A stretch of DNA of 64,000 bases. Source: Lasiodiplodia sp. COLG20. Lineage: Eukaryota > Ascomycota > Dothideomycetes > Botryosphaeriales > Botryosphaeriaceae. Below are positions 1-11,661 of the stretch, one piece after another (position 1 is the stretch's first letter; every line of letters starts with the position of its first letter). The notes under the pieces were generated by a model. That model had not been told where the DNA came from. It was given only the letters and a program-made list of their open reading frames with translations, and did no database searches. Location: positions 1,178,001 through 1,242,000 of the forward strand of contig VNWV01000008.1 in assembly GCA_009801085.1 (NCBI GenBank). Reading direction: 5' to 3'. The position numbers and the translations under genes were made by a program.

Positions 1-2
1 AA

Positions 3-2792
3 AAAGAAAGGTCATCGGCGTTCAAAGCCTGGGCAACAGCCGAAAGGAATAAGACGGTCGGATACACCCCCTCGACGAATATCGAAGCACTTCCTCAATT
101 ATCAGCAAAACCGGCAAATTTCCAACCTCGAGCCCCTGAAGAAGATCCTCTACCACCGGAACTGGCGACGAAGACAGCCACTGATGCCTGGAGGAAAGCG
201 TACAGCGTAACTGTAGAGCGTCCGGAAGATGTTCAGGATGCGCGTCTGAAGCTTCCTGTTGTGGCCGAGGAACAAAAGATCATGGAAGCAATTCACAATA
301 ATGACGTTGTTGTGGTCTGGGGAGCGACAGGTAGTGGTAAAACTACTCAGGTGCCCCAGTTCTTGTTCGAAGCCGGATATGGAGATCCGAAGGGACCCAC
401 TCCTGGCCTAATTGGTGTCACACAACCTCGACGAGTTGCGGCGGTCAGCATGGCCAACCGTGTGGGAGTTGAACTCGGGAATTCCGGCAAAAGAGTTGGC
501 TACCAGATCCGTTTTGATGCATCGACTGGGGACGATACGGCTATCAAGTTCATGACGGATGGTATCTTGCTCCGCGAGATTGCTCAAGATATCTCCTTGC
601 CGGGTTACTCTGCCATTGTTATCGATGAAGCACATGAGCGCAGCGTCAACACTGACATCCTCATCGGAATGATGAGCCGCATTGTTGATTTGAGACGCAA
701 CCTCATGAAGGAAGATCCCAAAGTAAAGCCCCTCAAGCTCATCATCATGTCGGCCACTCTCCGCATTTCCGATTTCACCGAAAACACGCGTCTCTTCAGA
801 TATGGCTCGCCTCCACTGCTCAAAGCAGAAGGAAGGCAGTACCCGGTCACAGTCCATTTTGCTAGACGGACCAGGATGGACTATGTGGAGGAGGCGTTCC
901 AGAAGATCAAGCGAGGTCATAGGAAACTGCCTCCTGGTGGAATGCTTGTATTCATGACCGGTCAGAATGAGATCACTACCCTTGCAAAGCGATTGAAGCA
1001 AGCATTCCCCTCGACACAGGGAGCAGATGTCAAGCAGCCTCAGGTTCGTATCTCGGCCGCCGATGCTCCGCTTGAGGCGGAGGATCTTGAAATTGGCGAT
1101 GACAAGAATCCTGACGACTATGACGACGGATCTGATGCGGAATCAGAGATCCATGGTCTCGATGACGATGACGACAAGGAGTTCGATATTGCAGAAGAGG
1201 GCGAGGAGACGCCAACGCTGAAAGTGCACGTACTTCCGCTGTACTCGCAATTGCCCACGAAACAGCAGATGAGAGTCTTTGAAACACCACCAGACGGTTC
1301 ACGGTTGATCGTCCTTGCCACCAACGTTGCGGAAACTAGTTTGACAATTCCTGGGATCAGATATGTTTTTGACTGTGGCAGGTCTAAGGAGAAAAAATAC
1401 GACCAGACTACCGGCGTTCAGAGCTTCGAGATTGGATGGATCAGCAAAGCTAGTGCAGAGCAGCGCGCTGGTCGTGCTGGTCGTACTGGACCGGGTCACT
1501 GCTACAGATTCTACTCGTCTGCTGTGTACGAGAGAGACTTCCAGCAGTATGCGGAGCCGGAAATCCTGCGGACGCCTATCGAGGGTCTGGTCCTCCAGCT
1601 TAAAAGTATGGGAATCCACAAGGTGGTCAATTACCCATTCCCTACAGCTCCGGACCGACAGCAGCTCGCGAAAGCAGAAAAACTGCTACAGTACCTCGGC
1701 GCTATCGACGCTGACGGGAAGATCACCCCTCAAGGTCGACAGCTCTCCGTTTACCCTCTCACTCCCCGCTTTTCACGTATGCTGGTTATTGGTCAGAACC
1801 ATGGTCTGGCTGCATACATCATTGCCCTAGTTTCTGCTCTTGCGGTTCCGGATGTTTTCATTCCGGAGAACATGCTCAATCTTGGGTCGGAAAAAGACGA
1901 CGAGGACCACATCAGAAGTCATGCAGACAATGTGGAGGAGGATGCAAAGGATAAGCGGCGGAGATCATACAACGCGGCTCATGCCAGCCTATCGTCGCTC
2001 GACCGCACCAGCGATGCCGCAAAGCTTCTTGCCGCACTCTGTGCCTTTGCTGCTGAGCGTAAAAGGGCACCGGAGGACTTCGCCTCTGACATGTTCTTGC
2101 GGCTCAAGGCCCTCCAAGAAGCCACCCAGCTCCGCCAACAGCTCACGAACATCGTTCGTAAGGAGAACCCCCGCTGCGGCATTAGCGGCTATGAGCCCGT
2201 CCTGGCGCCGCCCAACAAGGACCAGGTGGCCAAGCTCAACTACATCGTCGCCGCGGGCTTCGTCGACCAGATCGCCCAGCGCGCCGACCTCTGCCCGAGC
2301 GCCACGGACCTGCCCGCCCGCAAGCCCAAGCGCGCCACCGACGTCCCCTACGTCACCCTCTTTCCCAGCCACGACCACTACTCGGGCGAGGAGAACCCGT
2401 TCGTCTACATCCACGCCTCCTCCGTCCTCGCCCACCAGTCCGTCAAGGCCCTCCCGCAGTACATCGTCTACTCGCACCTGCAGCGCGCCGCGCCGTCATC
2501 GGTCGGCGCCGCCACCGTGCCCAAGATTCGCATGCACCCGCTCTGCGCCGTCACCGGCGCGCAGCTCACGGCCCTCGCCAAGGGCACCCCGCTGCTGCAG
2601 TGGGGCAAGCCGATCGGCAAGATCGTCGATAAGGGTCGTGACGAGAAGGGCAAGGAGCAGCGCGAGTGCTACGTTGTGCCGAGTTTGGTTGGCGAGAAGG
2701 GTGGGCTAGGCTGGCCGTTGCCGGCGAAGAGGGTTATGCAGAGGAAGGAGGGTGGTGGGAAGGGATGGGTTATTGGAGATGTGTTGGCATAG
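3..2792 (+). CDS. ECM16: DEAH-box RNA helicase DHR1/ECM16 (DHX37-like), 5' end outside window
   Basis: The reading frame is open from base 3, so the window starts inside the gene and the first few hundred residues are missing. GTG at 261 is an internal valine codon, not the start. Seen in order: motif I GATGSGKTTQ (321-350), motif II DEAH (about 622-633), motif III SAT (about 752), an acidic insert (about 1075-1205), motif VI QRAGRAGR (about 1459-1482), then the winged-helix/ratchet and OB-fold regions typical of DEAH/RHA helicases. The acidic insert and the C-terminal region match the Dhr1/Ecm16 type better than Prp2/16/22/43. In yeast this protein unwinds U3 snoRNA from pre-18S rRNA in the nucleolar small-subunit processome. 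It ends in TAG at 2790-2792 and is convergent with the leucyl-tRNA synthetase, 318 bp away. That gap holds no gene. Family is certain; the DHR1 assignment is likely. Confidence 0.88.
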   Translation, partial: KERSSAFKAWATAERNKTVGYTPSTNIEALPQLSAKPANFQPRAPEEDPLPPELATKTATDAWRKAYSVTVERPEDVQDARLKLPVVAEEQKIMEAIHNNDVVVVWGATGSGKTTQVPQFLFEAGYGDPKGPTPGLIGVTQPRRVAAVSMANRVGVELGNSGKRVGYQIRFDASTGDDTAIKFMTDGILLREIAQDISLPGYSAIVIDEAHERSVNTDILIGMMSRIVDLRRNLMKEDPKVKPLKLIIMSATLRISDFTENTRLFRYGSPPLLKAEGRQYPVTVHFARRTRMDYVEEAFQKIKRGHRKLPPGGMLVFMTGQNEITTLAKRLKQAFPSTQGADVKQPQVRISAADAPLEAEDLEIGDDKNPDDYDDGSDAESEIHGLDDDDDKEFDIAEEGEETPTLKVHVLPLYSQLPTKQQMRVFETPPDGSRLIVLATNVAETSLTIPGIRYVFDCGRSKEKKYDQTTGVQSFEIGWISKASAEQRAGRAGRTGPGHCYRFYSSAVYERDFQQYAEPEILRTPIEGLVLQLKSMGIHKVVNYPFPTAPDRQQLAKAEKLLQYLGAIDADGKITPQGRQLSVYPLTPRFSRMLVIGQNHGLAAYIIALVSALAVPDVFIPENMLNLGSEKDDEDHIRSHADNVEEDAKDKRRRSYNAAHASLSSLDRTSDAAKLLAALCAFAAERKRAPEDFASDMFLRLKALQEATQLRQQLTNIVRKENPRCGISGYEPVLAPPNKDQVAKLNYIVAAGFVDQIAQRADLCPSATDLPARKPKRATDVPYVTLFPSHDHYSGEENPFVYIHASSVLAHQSVKALPQYIVYSHLQRAAPSSVGAATVPKIRMHPLCAVTGAQLTALAKGTPLLQWGKPIGKIVDKGRDEKGKEQRECYVVPSLVGEKGGLGWPLPAKRVMQRKEGGGKGWVIGDVLA

Positions 2793-3110
2793 GCTTAGGA
2801 ATGTGAGGGAGATAATTGATTGTTTGTTTAGTACATGTGGCAAGCATGGAAAGTATAGGGATGCTCGATCTGGCAGCGTTATGGATGCGGGATTTTTTCT
2901 CCCATTTCTTTTTGATTGCAAGGACAACAATTGTGGTCTCGTTATGCTCACCCGACGCATCAGCCGTGACTATCACTCATATAAGAACGTGGTTCAAAAA
3001 GTCTTCGAGCTGAGCAGAGAATCATCTCTTCCACGATCGCATCTATAATACAAAAGCAGGTTACATACATAATCTAACCTTTACACTGTTTTTACCTCTT
3101 CGCACTCTCC

Positions 3111-6100
3111 TTATTTCTTCTTCTGCGCCTTCTCCAACAACGCCTTGGCCTCCTCCCTCTCCTCCTTCTCGATCCTCCTCGCCTCCGCCTCCGCCTGATC
3201 CTTCACCTTCTTCCTCGTCAACTTTGCCAACACAAAATTCACCGTCCTCCCGCCCTTCACCACGACCATCTGCCTAATCCTCTTCTGCGGATCGAGCTGG
3301 TCCCAGCGCCCATGGGGCCCGAAGCCGCGCCTGCCCTGGGTCGACGCGAAGATGTGGGCCGTCAGCCAGCGCTCGAGCGGCTTCTTGGCGAAGTGCTTGG
3401 AGGGGATGTCGTAGGCGGGGGCGTCGGTGGCGGCGAGGACGTCGGGCTCGGACGGCGACGGCGTGAAGGCGCCGAACGAGGCGTCGGCGTCGAGCAGGTG
3501 GTCGGGCGGGCCGGGCAGGTTGAGGGTGAAGGCCAGCTTGCCGTTGACCTGCACGGCCGTCACCATGTCGCGGTTGGACAGCATTTGGATTAGCTCGTCG
3601 CTGTGCTCTGGGAAGGGCTGGTCGAAGACGGTCGGGATGGTGGCTTCGGCGGCGACGGCGGCGGCGGCGTCTGGTGGGAGCGTGGACGAGTGCTGCTCAG
3701 CGATGATGGCGCGGTGCAGCATCTCCCAGCACTCTTCGGCGAAGGCTGGGCAGACGGGGGCGAGCATGGTGAGCAGGATCTTGACGGCGCGGCGGTAGGC
3801 CTGGTTGAAGTAGATCCTTGCGGCTTGAATCTCTATGCGCTGGTCCATGAGGGCTTTGGCGTGCATCTCGTCGAGGACGTTGGTTAGCTTGGTGAGATCC
3901 GAGATGACGGTGTTGAGCGAGTAGGTTGAGGACAATGAGGTGTTGACTGATTTGATGGTTTGATGCAGGGCCAGGGTGATGTCGTCAGCGGTCGGAACGT
4001 CCTTGAGTTTGTTGTTTTGGAAGCTCTCCGGAGTCGTCATTTCCATTGCGTAGGATGTGACTCGCCAGACGCGCTGCAACCACCGCTGGATTCCCGTAAT
4101 TTTGGCTTCATCCCACTCGAGAACTTCGGTGACAGGAGCTTGGAAGAGCATGTGTGCGCGAGTTACATCGGCGCCGTACTTGGCAATGCATTCACCTGGA
4201 TCCACTCCGTTGTATTTGCTCTTGGACATTTTCTCGAAGCTGACATTGGCAGTCTTCTTCGTTGCTTTGATGACAGGGGAGGATTTGCTCGATACGTCAA
4301 CTTCTTCAGGCTTGAGGAAGCGACCAGTTTCCGGGTCGGTGTAAGTCTTGCCATGGACCATTCCTTGCGTAATGAGTTTTCTGAATGGCTCGCCTTTGTT
4401 ATCCTTGCCCCCACCACTGGGCCAGAGAGGGGTGGTGGAGAGGAACTTGGAGATAAAGCGTGCGTAAAGAAGATGGAGAATGGCATGCTCGACACCGCCG
4501 ACATAGACGTCCACAGGAAGACGCGCATCCGCAACCTTGGGGTCGATGAGCTGCTTTTTGTTGTGAGGATCGGCGAAGCGGAAAAAGTACCAGGAGGAAT
4601 CCATGAAAGTGTCCATCGTGTCTGTTTCGCGGGTGGCTGGGCTCTTGCACTTGGGGCAAGTTGTATTCACGAATTCGGGAATGTCAGCCAAAGGATTACC
4701 GCCTCTACCAAGCATTTGGCCGGATTTCAGCTTAGGAAGCTCTACCGGGAGGTCGGATTCCGGGACGGGGACGGGTCCGCAAGAGTTACAATGGATAATC
4801 GGAATCGGTGTACCCCAGTACCGCTGACGACTGATCAGCCAGTCGCGGAGACGCCAATTATCAACATGCTCAGCGTCATGTCCCTTACTGCGCAGTTTCG
4901 CGACAATTTGGTTAATAGCGGTGTCCGAGTCGAGGTCTTTGAAAGGGCCGCACGCGTTCGTGAGCTTGCCTTTGTGGACAAAGGCCTCTCCCTGTCTTAC
5001 AGATGGCGAGTTAGTATTCTCCGGGGTCACTACGGTGATGACTGGCTTGCTGCCCTGGTTCTTCTTCCAAAAGGCGAAATCACGAGTATCATGGCCAGGC
5101 ACACCCATAACGGCTCCAGATCCGTAATCGTCCAGAACATAAGGAGCTACGTAGACAGGAACCGGATCCTGGACCTTGGTATCGGGCGTGGCGAATTCAG
5201 ATGCCGGATTGATAGCATATACGTCGGGGAGAAGAAAGCCGTCCTTAGAGTCCGGGGGCAAACCATTGGCCTCTTCCAGGAAAGTCTTCAGAGCAGCGTT
5301 CGTGTTTGCCAATTCTTGAACCAAAGGGTGTCTGAGGGACAAGGCAACGTATTGAACACCAAACAGAGTATCTGCACGAGTTGTAAAGACTTCGACGTTA
5401 GCAAGCGATTTGGCGTCCGGAGAGGCCTTGATCTGGAAGTGGAGTTTGGAGCCTTTGGATTTTCCGAGCCAGTTCCTTTGCATAGACAGCACGCGTTCCG
5501 GCCAGCGGTCATCCTTCGCCAAGAGTTCGAGGTCATCGAGAAGGGCTTCCTTAAAGTCGGTGATGCGGAGAAACCATTGCTTGAGGTATATTTGCTCAAC
5601 CTTGGCACCGGACCTCCAGGATTTGCCATTGGCATCAACCTGCTCGTTTGCGAGGACAGTTTTCTCCACGGGATCCCAATTAACGAGAGACTTTTCCTGG
5701 TATGCTAGACCGCGTTCATGCAGGAGGAGGAAGAGGCGCTGAGTGTGCTTGTAGAAGGAAGGATCACAGGTCATGAGTTCCTGAAGGAAAGCAGATTGCA
5801 TTAGCTACGTATGAACGGAGCTGAACCAGGCTCCGACGTACCCTATCCCAGTCCCAGCGGCCGTTCATTCCCCCGAACTGCTCCTTCATCTTGGCGACGT
5901 TGGACACTGTCCATTCAGCCGGGTCGATTCCTCTTTCGATAGCCGCATTCTCAGCAGGCAGACCGAACGCATCCCAGCCCATTGGATGTATCACATCATA
6001 ACCCTGCATCTGCTTGAAGCGGGCGAGGACGTCGGATATGGTGTAGACGCGGAGATGACCGAGGTGGAGGATGCCGGAAGGGTACGGGAACATTGAGAGA

Positions 6101-6321
6101 ACATAGGCTTTGGGACGCTTGGCCAGAGCAGCGGACTGGCTCGCGGAGGCATTGCGCGCAGCATCTGCCCATCTCTGGCGCCATTTCGTGTCAATTGCCT
6201 GGAAGTCGACGCGGTCGGGCAGTGTGAAGGCGGTGCGGAGGAAGAGCTGGCGGGCATTCAACCGCGGCAACAGCGCCGCGGGACGCCGCAGGCCGGCGGC
6301 AAACATAGTGAGGCCTTTCAT
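3111..6321 (-). CDS. NAM2: Mitochondrial leucyl-tRNA synthetase, two exons
   Basis: Complement of join(3111..5780, 5842..6321), 1049 residues. The 61 bp intron (GTACGT...TTCAG, 5781-5841) joins the conserved WDWDR to ELMTCDP in phase 0. Class Ia synthetase: HLGH (the HIGH signature) lies near residue 85 and KMSKS sits near the end of the catalytic core. The LeuRS editing (CP1) insert lies between them, and a C-terminal anticodon-binding domain ends in a lysine/glutamate-rich helix. It charges mitochondrial tRNA-Leu; yeast NAM2 also helps splice group I introns. The N-terminus is rich in Arg, Ala and Leu with few acids, as in a mitochondrial presequence. The ATG at 6319-6321 was chosen because it precedes this presequence; a second in-frame Met follows four codons later. 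It is divergent from the amino-acid permease with about 290 bp between likely start codons. A 582-residue open frame on the opposite strand (3960-5708) is a shadow. Confidence 0.95.
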
Positions 6322-6612
6322 CTGCTAGCAGCGGCGGCGCGACGTCAGCGGAGCATGATGCGCGTGCAGTCGAGCGGGACGTGGGCGACAGCGTCGCGAT
6401 GGGCAAAAAGTGTAGTCAAGCAATGGGCGCGGCTTGGCACGCGCGCTAGTCTGAGCTTCGGCGCGTCAGTCAATCTCCAGTCTCCCCTGCGCCAAGTCCG
6501 CAACCTGCGACCTGCCATCCCCGCGACTTTTCCTCTCCTTCGACGGGCATGGCGTCCTGTCGTCTGCCACTCAGCTAGCCCCCCCTTCTCCACCACACCC
6601 TTCAAGCCCGCC
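6322..6612. promoter_or_regulatory. Divergent promoter region
   Basis: This 291 bp stretch separates the start codons of the mitochondrial leucyl-tRNA synthetase (-) and the amino-acid permease (+). It must hold both 5' UTRs and promoters. I see no clear TATA box. A pyrimidine-rich stretch runs just upstream of 6613. Confidence 0.45.
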
Positions 6613-8489
6613 ATGTCTCGCTCGATAGGCGGCTATGCCAACCTTTCGACCCGCGAACCGCTCCGCGACTCACTCGAGCTAGCCTCCCTTGCGTCTTCGT
6701 CCCAGCCTTCACGCAGAAGTTCGATTTCCTCCGACTCGGGCGCCGCCTCCTCGCGCCGCCTGTCGCTTGACGAAGAGGACCCTCTTAATGACCAAAATCC
6801 CGCAAGCCTGAGCCGCCATAACCGCTCCTACTCGGTCTCGTCCGCCTTTGACTTCGCTACCAACCTCTTTCCTTTGTCCACCACCGCCGGCGGATACACA
6901 GCCCTAGGAGCGCCTTCCACCACAGACTTCGAATCCGCAAATGCCCTCAACGGCGGATCGCTAGAGAAACACAAGTCGCTCACCTACCTGAATGGCCTGT
7001 CGCTGGTCATTGGCCTGATCATCGGCTCAGGCATCTTCTCCTCTCCGAGCCAGGTCAATGCCAATGCTGGGTCGCCAGGGGCTGCGCTCATAATCTGGGT
7101 GATTGCGGGTGTGCTGGCATGGACTGGTGCCGCGAGTTATGCAGAGCTGGGCGGTGCGATCCCGCTGAACGGAGGCGCTCAGGTCTACCTATCCAAGATC
7201 TTCGGAGAATGGGCCGGCTTCCTGTTCACGTGGTGTGCCGTCACGGTCTTGAAGCCTGGGTCGGCCGCCATCATTGCCATCATCTTCGGCGAATACTGTG
7301 TGCGCGCCGTCATTGGCCCGGACGCCATGGAAATAAGCTTCTGGCTCAATAAAGGCGTTGCGCTAGGCGGTCTGATCCTCGTAACCTTCCTCAATTGCGT
7401 TTCCACCAAGCTCGGCACCCGGAGCGCCGACTTTTTCATGTTTCTCAAGTTTGTCGCCTTAATTGGAGTCGCGATTACCGGTATTGTGGTCGCCGCCACT
7501 GGCTGGTCCTGGAAGGGAGACGCAAGTAATGACTGGAAAACCAAGGGATGGTTTGAGGGCACTAATGACAACATCTCCAATTTGGCCGTCGCCCTGTACG
7601 CAGGGCTGTGGGCCTTTGACGGCTGGGACAACGTACGTTTCTCGCACCACAACACCACCTCTTTGCTGATGGAAAACAGGTTAATTATGTGACCGGAGAA
7701 TTCGTGAATCCTGCTCGCGATCTTCCGCGGGTTATTCACAGCTCGCTACCGCTTGTCATTCTCAGCTACCTCCTCGCCAATGTTGCATATTTCCTCGTCC
7801 TGCCGTCGTCGACCATAGAATCCAGTAACACAGTCGCCGTGGCATTTGGCTCCCAGGTGTTCGGACCGATCGGGTCTCTCATTCTCGCTCTAATCGTCGG
7901 CGGTAGCTGTTTTGGAGCGCTAAACGCAACGACATTCACGAGTGGACGACTGGTGTACGCGGCGGGCAAGGAAGGATATCTTCCTGAAGTATTTGGCAAG
8001 ATCGGCATTGGAAAGCGGACCGCTGTGCGCCTGGGAAACCGGGGAGGTCGCCAGGCTGGACGTTTTGCACGCATGATTTCTGACGACGTTGGAATGTTTT
8101 TCACGCCGATCAATGCCATGCTGCTCAATGCTGGGCTTACGGCTGTTTATATTATCATCGGCGAGTTCAACACGCTGGTGACGTTTTACGGTGTTGCGGG
8201 CTACACTTTCTATTTCTTCACTGTCTTGGGACTCATTGTGTTGAGAGTCAGAGAACCGGAGTTGGAGAGGCCGTATAGGACGTGGATCACGACGCCTACG
8301 ATTTTCTGTTGTGTGAGCTTGTTTCTTGTCAGCAGGGCGGTCATTGCCGAGCCTGTTCAGACACTGATTGTACTGGCTTTCATTCTGGCTGGCGTGCCTT
8401 TGTACTGGTGGAGAATAGGAAGTAAGAAGGGTAGGGAACGGGGAGAGAAGGGAGGGTGGAAGTTCTGGAAACGATGGAGTTCATCGTAA
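6613..8489 (+). CDS. LAT-type amino-acid permease (APC superfamily), two exons
   Basis: join(6613..7632, 7680..8489), 609 residues, with a 47 bp intron (GTACGT...ACAG) inside the signature AFDGWDN|VNYVTGE. This is the conserved AxxGWxxxNxVxxE region of L-type (LAT/MUP1) transporters. The N-terminal ~115 residues are a Ser-rich cytosolic tail. The first membrane helix carries GLIIGSGIFSSP, the unwound substrate-binding GSGIF motif. About twelve hydrophobic segments follow and the C-terminus is Lys/Arg-rich. It probably imports neutral or sulfur amino acids such as methionine. ATG 6613 (context CCATGT) was preferred to an upstream in-frame ATG at 6355, which is only 34 bp from the divergent synthetase start and would add 86 low-conservation residues. 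Residues around 8020-8105 form a long basic loop absent from the family members I remember. Confidence 0.88.
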
Positions 8490-8666
8490 TTCCGCAATTA
8501 TTTTCAAATGAATCAGTTTTAAATTCAAGACGCATGAGCCCTTTGAGTGAAGATCTTCAGCCGATAGAGAGAAAAATGATCATGTGACCGCGAGTCTCGA
8601 AGCGCGTCGCGACGCGTCAACCAGAAACCTTCAATGCCAGACAAGACCACCCCACATCTCCCCACA

Positions 8667-10355
8667 ATGGATGTCTGGGCAGGCGACATTGAGCTTGCGA
8701 ACAAGCGTACCATTCAAGGTAGACAGGCCGATTCTTTCCAAGAAATTCTACTGACCGACTTCGTAGGGATCGAGCTTGTCGCAACTCACGCCTCGGAGCC
8801 GATCTTAGATCACGCCTCTCTTCATTTCTTGGCTTGCGTTGATGTCGCGCGCATTCCACTTTACCTGGCTGTCGCTCCACCATTGGAAGTTTATTCACAC
8901 TCGGTTGCAACTCAAGACTGGTTCAGCGCACTACTTCTCAGCGGCCATGTAGCAGGCAAAGACACGGAGCTGCCCTGGTGGCATGCCTCCGCCGCACAAT
9001 CACCGATCGGCATCCTGGTTGAAGTCCGGGGGGCGGCCAGCAATATTATCAGTCCCGTTATCACAGAGTTGCTCTTCTACGCTACGTCCACAGAGCCCGT
9101 ACAAGACGAAGCACTGGGGCCGCCATCCCCCACATCATCGTCGCCTCCGTCCAACACCCTCACCATCCGCGCGCTCCCAATCTCATCCGACCTCCTCCAA
9201 AACCACGTCTCCACCACCACCACCCCACCGCTCTCTCGCAGCCGCCCCTCCACTTCAGCCAAACCGACACTAGAAGACGCCAACACCACCGACGCAGAAT
9301 TCCACCCCCCTCTCCACTCTTCCGGCAGCCTCATCCCCGTCCCCCACACCTCCATCACCAACGACCGCAAGCGCCAGTCCGTCTCCTCCCTCTTCGACGA
9401 AGCCGCCGAGCGCCGCAAGCGCGCCCGCCGCCACGGCGGCGAGAGCATCGCCGCTGCCGCTGCAGGCGGAGGCGGAGGTGGGGGAGCCGTTCCGCCCGCC
9501 TTGCCCAACAAGCGCTCGGCCTCGTCTTCGTTCAGCCTGCAGCAGGAGCTACTCGATAACAGCCGACCGTCGTCAGCGGATGGCAGTCGGCCGCCGCTGT
9601 CGCGGTCACCGAGCGTGAGCTTCAGCGAGGATGTTAGAGCGGCGGCGCAGGCAGCGGCAGCGACCACGGTGAGGCGGACGTCGAGCTTGTTGCGGGTGAC
9701 GAGCGTAGCGGCCGCGAGCAAGGAGGGCGAGGAGGGCGAGGGGAAGCAGCAGCACCAGGGCGTCGAGGCGCGGAATAAGGACGTCATCTCCCGGCTTGTC
9801 ATGGCGGGTATGCGGATGTATGGGTTGCAGCAGCGGAGGAAGACAGCGGTGCGGAAGGCGTCGGTGGCGTCGGATAATGCGGCGGCGGCGCAGACGCAGC
9901 AGGGAGAGGGTGCGGGTGTGGACGGCGATGCGGCGAGGGATGAGGAGTATAAGCTTGTGTATCATCAGGCGTATCGTGGGACGGTGTTTGCGATGGTGAG
10001 TCTCTTCCTTTTGCATTGACAGGGTGTCGGTCGTGCTTTGGTTGGAGGAATCCACTGACGGTATCAGCGTAATCACATCGCCACAGAACCGCTTACCCTG
10101 CACATGGAGCAGCTACGAGAAACGGTGGACAAGCTGCTCGCTATCTTTTGCACCGATCCACTAGCAGATCCGGCTGAACAGCCATCATCGAGCGCTGTGG
10201 TCACGCCGGTGCCAAAGCAGCCACAATTTGGGGCACCAACTGGTGAATCCGAGGGTAGTCCGTTTGAGCAGAGGGCGGATAAGTTTGACAGTGTGAAGGG
10301 AGGAGCTAGCACAGGATGGGTACATATTCCTGTAACAAGAAGACAGGCTGGTTGA
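8667..10355 (+). CDS. SLD7: SLD7-like DNA replication initiation protein, three exons
   Basis: join(8667..8718, 8767..9995, 10068..10355), 522 residues. Introns are 48 bp (GTAGAC...CGTAG) and 72 bp (GTGAGT...TATCAG), the latter joining GTVFAM to RNHIATEPL. The N-terminus is a compact hydrophobic domain starting MDVWAGDIEL. The middle is long, low-complexity and Ser/Ala/Gly-rich with basic patches, presumably disordered. The C-terminal helical domain runs through NKDVISRLVMAGMRMYGLQQ and LTLHMEQLRETVDKLLAIFC. This architecture matches fungal Sld7, which binds Sld3 and supports loading of Cdc45 at origins. The assignment is by remembered family resemblance and is moderately sure. ATG 8634, 11 codons upstream, is an alternative start. 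The first intron is a multiple of three and stop-free, so the gene reads open straight through it. Confidence 0.6.
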
Positions 10356-10908
10356 GAGTGAATACATTGTGGGTGTTGATTGACGACTGAGAATCAGGAT
10401 AAAGGTCCTGTCCTTTCGTCCTCTTATGCGGATAGACAGCCTTGTGACCCTATCCTGTCATCATGCTGGTATGCTTGGTGTGTCGATGGCGGCTTGTCTC
10501 TATCAAGCTACCCAATTAAGTATGATGTTGCTAGACTTCCCGTCACCATTCAGGCAGACCATAAGATAGATCACGTCTGGCACACTGACTAAGCATGAAG
10601 GAGAGTCTGTATGTGATTCAGTTTCCCTGTCCTTGCTCTTTCACATGCCGGTCATCAACGGGTAGCTGGTTTGAAGCACCCACCTCACTTTCACTTCACC
10701 TTCCAGCACAATACGAACCATAGCCACAATAGACACAATAGGCGCAATCCAAGCCAGTCGTCTATATAATCAAACTCCATGTCCTCTTCATTCCTATCCT
10801 CTTCTTCTTCTTCTTCGGCCACCGACATCAAACCAATCCAACCCAGTCTCAAAGCCGTCAACAAGGCCACCAAAACCTCTACAAACACTACCACCACCAG
10901 CTCACACC
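10356..10908. promoter_or_regulatory. Intergenic region with TATA-like box
   Basis: Between the SLD7-like gene and the next gene on the same strand. It carries TATATAAT at 10763-10770, about 140 bp upstream of the next start codon. A CT-rich, then CAACACTACC-type leader runs up to the ATG at 10909. The ATG at 10779, only 9 bp after the TATA-like box, is too close to be the start and probably lies in the 5' leader. Confidence 0.4.
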
Positions 10909-11661
10909 ATGTCGGCTCCCTCCTCTTCTCAATTCGTCTTCCGCGCGGGCGGCGCTGGCGTCGCCCGTCCCGGCCTCTTCACCACCACCACACTCGCCGG
11001 CAAGAAGCGTGGCACCTGGACCCGCTTCTCCGGCAGCAGCAGCAATACCACCACCACCATCCGCCGCAGGAGCAACAGCAGCAGCGACAGCAGCAACAAC
11101 AGCTTCTCCGCCTCCGCCTCCTCCTCCACCTCCGGCCCGTGTCTCCTCTCCCAGAGCGCGGGCCCAGACGAGCACTACGACCCCGCCAGCGGCAGCAGCA
11201 GCAACAACAAGAGGCGCAGGACCACCAGCAGCGGCAGCGCGGCCATCCCTGCCCCCCGCTGCTGGTCGGGAGCCGGGATGAACAAGCTGTGGGAGAAGAT
11301 GTTCGGGCGGGGAGTCATGGTCGTCGCCGCCGCCGAGGAGGAGATGCCCTCTGCTGCTGGCCCCGCTGCCATCGGTTGTAGTGGGGCAGGTATGCTGGCG
11401 GTGGAGAAGTGGGTGAAGGGAGCGGGGGTGTTGAGGAGGATTCTCGCCGTCGGAGAGGCGGAGGGAGAGGGAGATGAGAGGACGAGGGAGAGTGGGGAGG
11501 AAGAGGAGGGCGTGGAGGAGATGGTGAAGAGGGAGAATGAGGAGTTGGTGGTGTTGAGGGAGGTGCTGGGAGCGGTGTTGGAGATGTTCCAGGGGGAGAG
11601 GGAGGAGGAGGAGAACGACGACGACTTCGTTGTCCCATTCTGCATGGAGGAGTGGCGTTGA
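10909..11661 (+). CDS. Hypothetical low-complexity Ser-rich protein with acidic C-terminus
   Basis: Single exon, 250 residues, ATG in good context (CACCATGTC). Residues 1-100 are Ser/Thr/Asn/Arg-rich with homopolymer-like runs (AGCAGCAGC and ACCACCACC repeats). A central hydrophobic/Met/Ala segment follows. The last ~80 residues are Glu-rich with probable coiled-coil character, ending EEEENDDDFVVPFCMEEWR. I recognise no domain. The strand is purine-rich in the second half. A TATA-like box upstream and the clean ATG favour a real gene, but low complexity opens frames on both strands, so coding status is only moderately supported. Confidence 0.5.
   Translation: MSAPSSSQFVFRAGGAGVARPGLFTTTTLAGKKRGTWTRFSGSSSNTTTTIRRRSNSSSDSSNNSFSASASSSTSGPCLLSQSAGPDEHYDPASGSSSNNKRRRTTSSGSAAIPAPRCWSGAGMNKLWEKMFGRGVMVVAAAEEEMPSAAGPAAIGCSGAGMLAVEKWVKGAGVLRRILAVGEAEGEGDERTRESGEEEEGVEEMVKRENEELVVLREVLGAVLEMFQGEREEEENDDDFVVPFCMEEWR

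Noticed and set aside
261..263. GTG at 261 as the start of the DEAH helicase
   Set aside because: The frame is open and protein-like back to base 3; the start lies outside the window.
1840..2709. 289-codon open frame on the + strand in a second frame
   Set aside because: Overlaps the conserved helicase C-terminus and is Ser/Pro/Arg low-complexity.
3960..5708. 582-codon open frame on the + strand
   Set aside because: It lies wholly antisense to the conserved mitochondrial LeuRS core and has no recognisable domain; it is a codon-bias shadow.
8019..8105. Possible unspliced intron in the amino-acid permease (extra basic loop; TTTCTGACG and TTTTTCAC resemble an intron end)
   Set aside because: No AG acceptor in phase exists, and the loop is in frame without stops, so I kept it as coding.
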